Counted from the first letter of the stretch, positions 1 to 5,410 are shown. The stretch is DNA of 5,410 bases from Roseiarcus sp031367195 (GCA_031367195.1 JANLPL010000322.1:1-5410), one strand, 5' to 3'. Translations and numbers: made by a program. The notes: a model not told the origin generated them from the letters alone.

Positions 1-39
1 ATCCAATCCCCCGCCGCGGCCGACGCGTACGCGCGCTGA
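1..39 (+). CDS. Possible 3' end of an upstream gene (partial)
   Basis: Reading from base 1, frame 1 stays open for 12 codons rich in Ala, Pro and Asp (ending DAYAR) and stops at TGA 37-39. This is compatible with the C-terminal tail of a gene starting left of the window. The stop lies in a short inverted repeat (36-40 with 47-51, 5-base arms). Twelve codons are too few to name a product or to prove coding, and chance openness is quite possible. Confidence 0.2.
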   Translation: MQSPAAADAYAR

Positions 40-152
40 TCCCTCAATCAGGATCCGGGTTTAACGACTGGCTTCGTAGAAAGCCCTCGCCGTCTGACAT
101 CGCACAATCCGGGAAACCGAATTCCGCGCGCAGAGACTGACAGCCCAAATGG

Positions 153-194
153 CGCGTTCAAACGCGGATAGTCTCCTCATTTGCGTTCGGAGAC
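153..194. repeat. Two adjacent short inverted repeats
   Basis: Two inverted repeats sit next to each other just beyond the truncated orfA. Bases 153-158 pair with 161-166 (arms CGCGTT/AACGCG, 2-base centre), and 171-176 pair with 189-194 (arms GTCTCC/GGAGAC, 12-base spacer). They lie in DNA with no supported gene. They could be protein-binding sites or remains of a mobile-element end, but short palindromes of this size also arise by chance in GC-rich DNA. Confidence 0.3.
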
Positions 195-208
195 CTCAAA
201 ATATGACC

Positions 209-349
209 CTAACCGTCGGTAACGTCGAAGCATTTTGTGAAGTCGGAACCCAGCGAGGCGCTCACCTGCGACTGTCGCTGCCCGCTATGAACAAGCCGAA
301 CAGCCTCGTTCTTGAACTCCAACGTGAAATCCGCGCGTGGCGTTTTCAT
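209..349 (-). pseudogene. IS3-family transposase OrfA, 5' fragment
   Basis: On the minus strand an ATG at 349 opens a 46-residue frame ending at TAG (211-209). Residues 1-34 look like the N-terminus of IS3/IS911-type OrfA, the helix-turn-helix protein that binds the IS ends: a short basic start (MKTPR), the hallmark EFKNEAVRLV at about residues 11-20, then a QSQVSASLG segment where the first DNA-binding helices lie. After residue 34 the sequence (SDFTKCFDVTDG) no longer resembles the family. A full OrfA is usually about 90-120 residues and is followed by OrfB with the DDE catalytic core; neither the rest of OrfA nor OrfB is present. A strong AGGAGG (357-362) lies 7 bases before the ATG, which fixes the start. 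This is a remnant of an insertion sequence broken by deletion or rearrangement near 245-250. The family call rests on motif recognition. Confidence 0.7.
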
Positions 350-356
350 CGTGATG

Positions 357-362
357 CCTCCT
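357..362 (-). promoter_or_regulatory. Ribosome binding site of the orfA remnant
   Basis: The minus strand reads AGGAGG here, 7 bases upstream of the ATG at 349. It is a perfect Shine-Dalgarno core and settles the start of the IS3 orfA fragment. Its inner bases fall in the outer stem of the hairpin at 360-407. Confidence 0.7.
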
Positions 363-407
363 GACGGCGGGATGGGATATCACCCGCCTTGCGAGACGCT
401 CGTCAGG
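360..407. repeat. Composite hairpin upstream of the orfA remnant
   Basis: Bases 360-365 (CCTGAC) are complementary to 402-407 (GTCAGG), and directly inside, 366-371 (GGCGGG) are complementary to 383-388 (CCCGCC). This gives a 12-bp stem with an 11-base apical loop and a one-sided 13-base bulge (389-401). In the transcript of the IS strand the outer stem would cover part of the Shine-Dalgarno sequence. Hairpins hiding transposase start sites from outside transcripts are known for some insertion sequences (IS10, IS50); that role here is inference. The rest of 408-614 shows no gene and no convincing promoter. Confidence 0.45.
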
Positions 408-603
408 GGCAAGGACAGCACGCGCGAAAACATTCAAACATCCCTGATCTCGCTTGGTCGAGCGAAGTGAACCATACATTGACTTCCAAAACCACGTCGC
501 CCCCGACCTCAGGCCCGATCGCCTACTGCCGCACCCTCCATGCCATGAATGACCAGCGCCTTTTCCCGTCGCGCCGATACAACAAGCGTGTCGTCGCTCG
601 TAT

Positions 604-608
604 GGAGG
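604..608 (+). promoter_or_regulatory. Ribosome binding site of the DUF5681 gene
   Basis: GGAGG lies 6 bases before the ATG at 615. It decides that start over the in-frame ATG at 549, which has no comparable site and would add 22 residues not typical of the family. Confidence 0.7.
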
Positions 609-614
609 CCGACC

Positions 615-1085
615 ATGACTAAGAAGACGCCGGGAGAACGCGGTTGCACGGTCGGCTACGGCCGGCCGCCGAAGGACACGCAGTTTAAGAAGGGCAAGCG
701 CGGAAATCCTAAGGGCAAGCCCAAGGGCGCCCGTTCCATTGCCGTCTGCCTGGATGACGCTTTGTCGAGCAAGGTGACGCATACGGAGAACGGCAAAAGC
801 CGCAAAGTTCCGCGTCTCCAAGCGATCATGCACCGCCTGTCGAGCGACGCCCTGCGCGGTGAGAAAGCCGCTATCAAACTCGTGGTGGCGCTCGCCGAAA
901 AGTATGGCGACGCCCCGGAGTCCAAGATCAATCTCAGCGAGTTTTTGAGCGAGGACGCTGCGATCCTTGCCCAGTTGCGCCGCGATGGGTTGCTGACGGA
1001 CGTCAAGGCGGAAGAGACGCCGGAGCCCGAAGACGATGAGGACGGCGGCGATGAAGAGGAGGGCGGCGATGGCGGCCGCGTCTGA
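615..1085 (+). CDS. DUF5681 domain protein, putative small-terminase-like partner
   Basis: A 156-residue protein. Residues 13-40 carry the DUF5681 signature: a VGYGRPPK stretch, then QFKKGKRGNPKG and a repeat of basic KPKGAR, a Lys/Gly/Pro-rich module likely to contact DNA. Residues 41-120 look helical (conserved-looking IMHRLSSDALRGEKAAIKLV at about 71-90). Residues 121-156 form a tail that becomes extremely acidic (PEPEDDEDGGDEEEGGDGG). DUF5681 proteins are known mostly from alphaproteobacteria, often directly upstream of terminase large subunits, which suggests a role like a small terminase subunit in recognising DNA for packaging; its exact biochemistry is not established. The start is chosen from GGAGG at 604-608. 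The 3' end overlaps the terminase gene by 17 bases, so the two are probably translated in coupled fashion. The frame is intact. Confidence 0.85.
   Translation: MTKKTPGERGCTVGYGRPPKDTQFKKGKRGNPKGKPKGARSIAVCLDDALSSKVTHTENGKSRKVPRLQAIMHRLSSDALRGEKAAIKLVVALAEKYGDAPESKINLSEFLSEDAAILAQLRRDGLLTDVKAEETPEPEDDEDGGDEEEGGDGGRV
1057..1062 (+). promoter_or_regulatory. Ribosome binding site of terL inside the upstream gene
   Basis: AGGAGG, within the longer purine run 1056-1063, lies 6 bases before ATG 1069. It sits inside the codons for the Glu-rich tail of the DUF5681 protein, so the same bases encode acidic residues and set the terL start. In-frame ATGs at 1036 and 1051 have poorer upstream sites. Confidence 0.7.
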
Positions 1086-2565
1086 TCCTCGCTTATTGCA
1101 GGCGCTCCTGCGCCGCGACTTCGGCGCTTTCGTGCACAAGGTCTTCACCACGCTCGCGCCAGGGCAGCCATTCATCCCGACTTGGCATCTGTCGGCGATT
1201 GCCCACCAGCTTGAACGCGTTCGGCGCGGGGAGCTCAGGCGGCTGATCATCAACATGCCGCCGCGGTCGCTTAAGTCGATCACGGCCTCAGTGGCCTTTC
1301 CTGCTTACCTGCTCGGGCTCGATCCGTCGTGGCAGCTCATCTGCGTCAGCTATTCCGCCGACCTGGCGAAAAAGCATTCGAACGATTTTCGAACTGTGCT
1401 CGAGTCGTCCTGGTATCGCTCGACGTTTCCGACGACCCGGATCGGTCCCTACAAGAACTCGGAAACCGAGATCGAGCTGACGGCGCGCGGCGGTCGGCTC
1501 GCGACTTCGGTCGGTGGCACGCTGACAGGTCGGGGCGGCGATATCCTCATCATCGACGATCCGCTGAAGCCGGACGACGCGCATTCGGACACCAAGCGGA
1601 CCGCAGCCAATCTATGGTTCACCAACACCCTGCTGTCGCGCCTGAATAACAAACGAACGGGCGCGATCGTAATCGTGACGCAGCGCGTGCATATGGATGA
1701 TCTTTGCGGCCACGTGCTCGGCCTGTCCGCCGAATGGGAAGTCCTCTCCCTCCCCGCAATCGCCGAGCACGTCATCGAAATTCCGATCGGCCGCGGCCGC
1801 GTATATTCTTGCAAGGCCGGCGAGGCGTTGTCGCCGCTCCGCGAACCGCATGAGGTCCTGGAGGCGTTGAAGCTGCAACTTGGCAGCGACGCCTTCTCTG
1901 CTCAATATCAGCAGGCCCCGACTCCGCCGGGCGGCGCGATGGTGAAGCGGCAGTGGAGAAAGCGCTATGTCGACCTTCCGCCCAAAAGCGAACAGTTTCT
2001 GACGTTTCAGAGTTGGGACACAGCAAGCAAAGGCGGCCCCGACAATGATTGGTCGGTATGTACAACCGGGGTCGTCACCAAAGACATGCGATGGTATCTT
2101 GTAGATGTCTGGCGCGCCCGGATCGACTACCCGGCGCCGAAGGCGAGCGCGAAAAAATTGGCTCGGAAATGGGGGGCCGTTCGCGTTCTTGTGGAGGACA
2201 CCGCGGCCGGCACAGCTTTGGTTCAAGAGCTCGTTCGCGAGATTCCGGGCATCATCGCCGTAAAGCCTGTCGGCGACAAAGTCAGCCGCATGGCTGTCGC
2301 GACGGCAAAGTTCGAAGCGGGCCAGGTCTTCCTGCCGGGGAGCGCCGCGTGGCTTTCTGACCTCGAAGCGGAGTTGTTTGCATTCCCTGGCATCCGACAC
2401 GACGACCAGTGCGATTCGATCAGCCAGGCCCTCCACGAAGACAGCGTTCAGTTCCCGATGGTCATCTCCGCCGAGGCCCTCGCGAGGGCCAGGCAACCGG
2501 GCCCAATGACATATCGCTACTGGAGCCTTGAACGCACCCTCTCTACGCGTCAGTTCGGCAGGTAA
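1069..2565 (+). CDS. terL: Phage terminase large subunit (packaging ATPase and nuclease)
   Basis: A 498-residue protein of usual length. The N-terminal ATPase domain (about 35-235) shows a deviant Walker A at 63-70 (MPPRSLKS; K69 would hold the phosphates, with Leu where Gly is classical, a variant seen often in this family), a Walker B at 158-164 (DILIIDD) and a coupling segment at 200-206 (IVIVTQR). The segment SVGGTLTGRGGD before Walker B is typical. The C-terminal RNase H-like nuclease domain (about 310-460) has acidic residues in the expected three places: D317 in QSWDTA, D377 in VEDTA and D445/D446/D449 in HDDQCDS. TerL drives DNA into phage proheads and cuts it with two-metal chemistry. 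All key residues are present, so it looks functional. It overlaps the DUF5681 gene by 17 bases and is followed by the broken methyltransferase. No portal or capsid gene is in view. Start chosen from AGGAGG at 1057-1062; ATG 1036 would add 11 residues. Confidence 0.93.
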   Translation: MAAASDPRLLQALLRRDFGAFVHKVFTTLAPGQPFIPTWHLSAIAHQLERVRRGELRRLIINMPPRSLKSITASVAFPAYLLGLDPSWQLICVSYSADLAKKHSNDFRTVLESSWYRSTFPTTRIGPYKNSETEIELTARGGRLATSVGGTLTGRGGDILIIDDPLKPDDAHSDTKRTAANLWFTNTLLSRLNNKRTGAIVIVTQRVHMDDLCGHVLGLSAEWEVLSLPAIAEHVIEIPIGRGRVYSCKAGEALSPLREPHEVLEALKLQLGSDAFSAQYQQAPTPPGGAMVKRQWRKRYVDLPPKSEQFLTFQSWDTASKGGPDNDWSVCTTGVVTKDMRWYLVDVWRARIDYPAPKASAKKLARKWGAVRVLVEDTAAGTALVQELVREIPGIIAVKPVGDKVSRMAVATAKFEAGQVFLPGSAAWLSDLEAELFAFPGIRHDDQCDSISQALHEDSVQFPMVISAEALARARQPGPMTYRYWSLERTLSTRQFGR

Positions 2566-2566
2566 T

Positions 2567-2581
2567 TCTCGCGAGAGCTCT
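2567..2581. repeat. Overlapping palindromes right after the terL stop
   Basis: TCTCGCGAGA (2567-2576) is a perfect 10-base palindrome and overlaps a second, AGAGCTCT (2574-2581), beginning one base after the terL stop codon. No T-run follows, so this is not a clear intrinsic terminator. A protein-binding site is possible; chance is not excluded. Confidence 0.3.
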
Positions 2582-2615
2582 TCGCCTCTTTACAACCTCT
2601 TGAAAGGTTCCTTCT

Positions 2616-2813
2616 TTGAAAAACTGTAACAACCCGCTGGCAACCATAGCGCCCTTGAACGGGCCGCTGAAAGCCAAGAGCCGCCGCCGTCGCGAGGCGC
2701 TTGTCCGCATGGCGCAAGCCTCGATCGATCCGAACACAGGCCGGAATGATCTCCTGCTCATGTGCGAGAGGTCGCCGCCTCGATCTCCGCCCTCGGCTTC
2801 TGCTATCCCTTGA
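2616..2813 (+). pseudogene. Short basic ORF, possible frameshifted N-terminus of the methyltransferase
   Basis: A TTG-initiated frame of 65 codons with AAAGG (2603-2607) 8 bases upstream. The first 45 residues are basic and contain SRRRREALVRMAQASI, then DPNTGRND; the last 20 residues are Ser/Pro-rich and overlap the ParB coding region in another frame, so they are surely out of frame. The ParB frame downstream has a stop at 2747-2749 and lacks a good start of its own. ParB-methyltransferases normally have some 20-30 residues before the REVAASI-like helix, so this ORF may be the displaced N-terminus, joined originally by one base now missing around 2748-2762. I do not recognise its sequence with certainty; a separate small gene or a non-coding frame are alternatives. 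Confidence 0.35.
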
Positions 2814-3994
2814 TCATAGGCCAGGGCAACGACGTGATTGACGGCGAAATCCGGCTCGAAGCCGCCAATTTGCTGGGCCTCGACAGCGTGCCTTACGTTC
2901 GGGTGGGCCATCTTTCCGCCCAGGAGCAGCGTCTGCTTCGCCTTGCTCTCAACCGCCTCGGCGAAAAAGGGTGCTGGGATCTTGGTGAGCTCAAAATCGA
3001 GTTCGAAGAGCTCCTTCTTGAGGACATGACGATCGAGATCACCGGCTTCTCGGTCAGCGAAATTGATCAGATCGTCATCGGGGACGCACTAGACGGGGTC
3101 GAGGTCGGGCCGCTTGAGCCTGACCCCCATGCGATCCCGATTGCGCAGCTCGGAAACGTGTTCCAGCTCGGGCCTCATCGCGTGATTTGCGGCGACGCGA
3201 CCGATCCGGTGGTCCTCGCCCGGTTAATGGAAGGCGATGCGCCGGCGCGCCTCCTTCTGACCGACGAGCCGTACAACGTGAGGATTGGAGGAAACGTGAC
3301 CGGCGGAGAGCACCGCGAGTTCGCAATGACTAGCGGTGAAATGAGCGACGCCGAATATCTGACATTCAACGAGGGTTGGCTGAAAGCTGCGCTGCCGCAC
3401 CTCATCGACGGTGCGATCGTAGGCGCCTTCACCGACTGGCGTGGGTTGCAGACGGTTCATACAGCGGCGGCGGCGCTCGGTTTGACGCCAATCAATCTAG
3501 TCGTCTGGGCGAAGACCAACGCGGGCATGGGCAGCTTATATCGTTCCCAGCATGAACTATAGCCATTTTTCAAGAAGGGCAACGCCGCGAACGTCAATAA
3601 CGTCGAGCTCGGCAAGACGGGACGCTGGCGTTCGAATGTCTGGGCCTATCCTGGCGCTTCTTCGCTGGGCTCCGACGCGCGGCGCGGCTTGCAGGTTCAT
3701 CCGACCGTCAAACCGACGGCGCGGCTCAAGGACGCCATTCTCGATGTCACGCGGCGTGACGACATTATTGTCGATCCGTTCCTGGGCTCCGGCTCGACGC
3801 TCATCGCGGCGGAGTCGACGGGACGAATCCGCCGCGGCGTCGAAATCGATCCACTCTATGTCGATGTCGTCGTTCGTCGGTTCGAATCGTTCACAGGTCA
3901 GTCAGCCGTTCTCGAAGAAACCGGGGAGAACTTTGCCGCTCTCGCCGCAAGGCGCCTGGAGCTTAAGACCCGCTGCGACGCAGGTGCAAGGTAG
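2762..3994 (+). pseudogene. ParB-domain DNA N6-adenine/N4-cytosine methyltransferase, broken by amber codon
   Basis: One reading frame runs from GTG 2762 to TAG 3992-3994 (410 codons before the stop), interrupted only by TAG at 3560-3562. Residues 1-100 are a ParB/sulfiredoxin-like domain (REVAASISALGF; VIDGEIRLEAANLLGL in the nucleotide-binding region). Residues 135-266 and 268-410 form a beta-class methyltransferase: motif IV appears as DEPY (168-171), and the AdoMet-binding motif I as DPFLGSGST (338-346) near the C-terminus, with the target-recognition region between. The family transfers a methyl group from AdoMet to an amino group of adenine or cytosine in DNA. Around the stop, HEL-stop-PFFKKG aligns codon for codon with the HELLPLFKKG-like stretch I recall from relatives, so a Leu codon (TTG to TAG) was probably lost. 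GTG 2762 has no good ribosome binding site, so the 5' end is also doubtful. It follows terL by 196 bases and was probably part of the packaging module. If translated as is, a 266-residue protein lacking motif I would be inactive. Confidence 0.85.
3560..3562 (+). other. In-frame amber codon splitting the methyltransferase
   Basis: TAG lies between CTA (Leu) and CCA (Pro); coding character and family motifs continue in the same frame on both sides, with no sign of an insertion or deletion here. A single T-to-A change from TTG would explain it. Either a true nonsense mutation, a sequencing error, or less likely a read-through site. Confidence 0.85.
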
Positions 3995-4262
3995 GAGAAA
4001 CGGCTTAGCGCGGAATAGGCGCTGGTGGATTCCACCGGCGCGGCGAACTGGCAATTCCCCAATGACTCCGCGGGGTTTCAACACCTGTTTCTCGACGAAG
4101 CGGCTTGCGACGCCAATCTCGGACGCAAGCTACATCTAAGTAAGTTTCTGCGTTAGGCGGATGGGTGACCCTCGTCAACGAGATTCAGCGCCGCGCCGTC
4201 GAGGTCACGCGGCAAACATCGTCCGCGCCGCCCCCCGCTGATTGCCCGCGATTTTGCCCCGC
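3995..4262. other. Gap between the methyltransferase remnant and the LacI gene
   Basis: No supported gene. Apart from the inverted repeat at 4019-4041, a plus-strand frame from 4019 to 4156 is open for 45 codons with a protein-like look (ANWQFPNDSAGFQHLFLDE), but it has no ribosome binding site and no family I recognise; it may be a gene scrap. A weak stem (4190-4195 with 4208-4213) lies 50 bases beyond the LacI stop without a T-run, so I do not call it a terminator. Confidence 0.4.
4019..4041. repeat. 23-base near-perfect inverted repeat
   Basis: Bases 4019-4029 and 4031-4041 are inverted copies around a central T (4030), with one mismatch (4023/4037, which would be a G-U pair in RNA). In RNA it would form a 9-bp stem with a 5-base loop. 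It starts 24 bases after the methyltransferase stop, so a transcription-ending or RNA-protecting role is possible, but no T-run follows on either strand. A dimeric-protein binding site is the other option. Confidence 0.5.
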
Positions 4263-5282
4263 TTACCGGTGCGACTTGTTCGCTCCGCATGAGTCGCGCA
4301 CGTGCAGTTCGGTTGGCAACACCGTTCTAACCGGCGCGTCCGTGCGTCGCTTTGCGATACGGTCGAGCAGAAGCCGAGCGGCCTCGCGCCCCATGGCGCG
4401 GCCGGGTTGCGCGATAACCGTGAGGCGCGGTCTGAAGCCGGCCGTCCATGGCAAATCGTCGATGCCGGCGAGCGCGATATCGGCGGGGCAGCGCAGGCCC
4501 ATTTCCGCGATCGCGCGCATCGCGCCGAGCGTCATGAAATTATTGGTGCAGAAGATGGCGTCGGGACGGTCGCGGGCTTTCAACAGGTCGCTCGCAATGC
4601 GACAGGCGTCGTCGACGTTTGAAGCGCTTTCGGCTATATCGCTTGCTCTCGGGATGAGGCCCGCTTCGGCGTGAGCATCGACGTAGCCGTTGACGCGCTC
4701 GTCGATCGAATTTGCATTGAGGCGCGCGCGCAGGACAGCGATGCGGCGGTGACCAATCGAAATCAGATGACGCACTAGAGTGAGCGCCGCCGCGCGGTTG
4801 TCCACCACGATTGTGTCAGCCTGTACTCCCGCGATCTCGCGGTCGACACAGACTAACGGCAATCCATGCGCCATCAAATCCTTGATGACTTCATCATTGC
4901 CGCCTGCCGGCGCGAGGATAAGTCCGTCGATGCACTTCTGCGAAAGCACATCGAAGTACATGCATTCCTTCTCTCGGTTCTCCTCGGTGTTGCAGAGAAT
5001 GAAATTGTAGCCGCCAGCGTCGCGATGGACGACGTCTTCGACGCCCAGCACGAGATCGGCGAAGAAGGGATTGGCGATGTCGGAGACCATCACGCCGATC
5101 GTCCCGGTGCGGCTCCGCCGAAGGCTGCGCGCGATGCCGTGCGGGCGATAGTTGAGAGTACGGATGGCATCCTCGACGCGCTTCTTTGTCTCCGCCGCCA
5201 CGAAACGCGACCCGTTGAGCACGTGCGACACAGTGGCCGTCGATGCGCGCGCGGCTTTAGCCACATCTCGGATTGTAGTCAT
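4263..5282 (-). CDS. LacI-family transcriptional regulator
   Basis: A 339-residue protein, the family's standard length. Residues 3-25 form the DNA-binding helix-turn-helix (TIRDVAKAA then STATVSHVLNGS), with the hinge helix at about 48-57 (HGIARSLRRS). Residues 60-330 are the periplasmic-binding-protein-like effector and dimer domain: GTIGVMVSDIANPFF at 60-74, DR at 147-148, DERVNGY at 194-200, CTNN at 245-248 and AGIDD at 272-276, all at the expected places for ligand contacts. Such proteins usually repress sugar uptake or catabolic genes and release DNA, or bind it, when a small ligand is present; the ligand cannot be read from the sequence. GGAGAGG (5289-5295) lies 6 bases before the ATG. 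The gene points toward the methyltransferase remnant and away from whatever lies right of the window; the palindrome at 5330-5350 suggests self-control and control of a divergent operon. The frame is intact. Confidence 0.95.
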   Translation of the reverse strand: MTTIRDVAKAARASTATVSHVLNGSRFVAAETKKRVEDAIRTLNYRPHGIARSLRRSRTGTIGVMVSDIANPFFADLVLGVEDVVHRDAGGYNFILCNTEENREKECMYFDVLSQKCIDGLILAPAGGNDEVIKDLMAHGLPLVCVDREIAGVQADTIVVDNRAAALTLVRHLISIGHRRIAVLRARLNANSIDERVNGYVDAHAEAGLIPRASDIAESASNVDDACRIASDLLKARDRPDAIFCTNNFMTLGAMRAIAEMGLRCPADIALAGIDDLPWTAGFRPRLTVIAQPGRAMGREAARLLLDRIAKRRTDAPVRTVLPTELHVRDSCGANKSHR

Positions 5283-5288
5283 CCTTCA

Positions 5289-5295
5289 CCTCTCC
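5289..5295 (-). promoter_or_regulatory. Ribosome binding site of the LacI-family gene
   Basis: The minus strand reads GGAGAGG, 6 bases before the ATG at 5282. It supports this start, which also places the helix-turn-helix at the very N-terminus as usual for the family. Confidence 0.6.
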
Positions 5296-5329
5296 AAATC
5301 GGACGCCGCCGTCGATGAAGATTCGGGAA

Positions 5330-5350
5330 TTTTGTCCAATTTGGACAAAA
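5330..5350. promoter_or_regulatory. Perfect 21-base palindrome, likely operator
   Basis: Arms of 10 bases (TTTTGTCCAA and TTGGACAAAA) are exact inverted copies around a central T at 5340. It lies 47 bases upstream of the LacI-family start codon and 46 bases before a TTGACA hexamer facing the other way. LacI-family dimers bind palindromes of about this size, so it is a strong candidate for the operator of the adjacent regulator. An odd-length centre also occurs in the natural lac operator. That this particular protein binds it is inference. Confidence 0.75.
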
Positions 5351-5396
5351 CACCGCCTTTTGAAGCCGCAATCCCCCAATGGCGCGGATTCAGGGT

Positions 5397-5402
5397 TTGA
5401 CA
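5397..5402 (+). promoter_or_regulatory. Possible -35 element of a divergent promoter
   Basis: TTGACA matches the sigma-70-type -35 consensus exactly and points to the right, away from the LacI gene. The matching -10 would fall just beyond base 5410 and cannot be seen, so this remains a half-site call. Confidence 0.3.
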
Positions 5403-5410
5403 CGACGCCG

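Noticed and set aside
479..507. Promoter for the DUF5681-terL pair from TTGACT at 479-484
   Set aside because: No acceptable -10 hexamer at 16-18 bases; too weak to call.
549..614. Longer start for the DUF5681 protein
   Set aside because: No ribosome binding site at 549 and the added residues do not fit the family, whereas GGAGG precedes ATG 615.
285..1283. 332-codon open frame on the minus strand
   Set aside because: It runs antisense through the DUF5681 gene and the start of terL, has no recognisable motif and a composition typical of shadow frames in GC-rich DNA.
1612..2496. 294-codon open frame on the minus strand
   Set aside because: It lies wholly inside terL in antisense, shows no domain, and is explained by high GC at third codon positions of terL.
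2592..2607. AACCT/AGGTT stem as a terL terminator
   Set aside because: Only a 5-bp weak stem and no T-run; more likely part of the leader of the next frame.
3552..4139. 195-codon plus-strand frame over the methyltransferase 3' half
   Set aside because: The motif-bearing frame is the other one (DPFLGSGST); this frame is Arg/Ser-rich and without motifs.
4165..4674. 169-codon plus-strand frame
   Set aside because: Mostly antisense to the LacI-family gene, with low-complexity Ser/Arg/Ala composition and no ribosome binding site.
141..5394. Shared AATGGCGCG word near both ends of the window (about 148-156 and 5379-5387) as attachment-site repeats
   Set aside because: Only 9 bases match and the right copy lies beyond the LacI gene, so chance is the simpler explanation.

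Overview
The window looks like chromosomal DNA of a GC-rich alphaproteobacterium, most likely of the order Hyphomicrobiales. This rests on codon and base composition and on the gene families seen, above all the trio of a DUF5681 protein, a terminase large subunit and a ParB-domain DNA methyltransferase. The genus cannot be fixed from the sequence.

Layout. Bases 1-39 may hold the last codons of an upstream gene. Bases 209-349 (minus strand) hold the 5' end of an IS3-family orfA, cut after about 34 family-like residues and running into unrelated DNA; its ribosome binding site lies at the foot of a composite hairpin (360-407). Bases 350-614 otherwise show no gene and no clear promoter. Bases 615-1085 encode an intact DUF5681 protein, a likely small-terminase or DNA-binding partner, with a very acidic tail. 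The intact terminase large subunit (1069-2565) follows with a 17-base overlap. After a 196-base gap comes a ParB/N6-N4 DNA methyltransferase gene (2762-3994). It is interrupted by one in-frame amber codon (3560-3562) and lacks a good start; its N-terminal end may lie in another frame (2616 onward). Bases 3995-4262 are non-coding as far as I can see and hold a 23-base near-perfect inverted repeat (4019-4041). An intact LacI-family regulator is on the minus strand (4263-5282). Its upstream region holds a perfect 21-base palindrome (5330-5350), a good operator candidate, and a consensus -35 hexamer pointing out of the window.

How the genes work together. DUF5681, TerL and ParB-methyltransferase form a compact DNA-handling module: a packaging motor with its putative DNA-recognition partner, plus a methyltransferase. 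No capsid, portal, tail, integrase or lysis gene is in the window. The motor genes look intact while the methyltransferase is broken, so this may be a decaying prophage or element remnant, or a module whose motor is kept without its methylase. The LacI regulator probably belongs to a separate carbon-uptake or catabolic locus continuing to the right, controlled from the palindrome.
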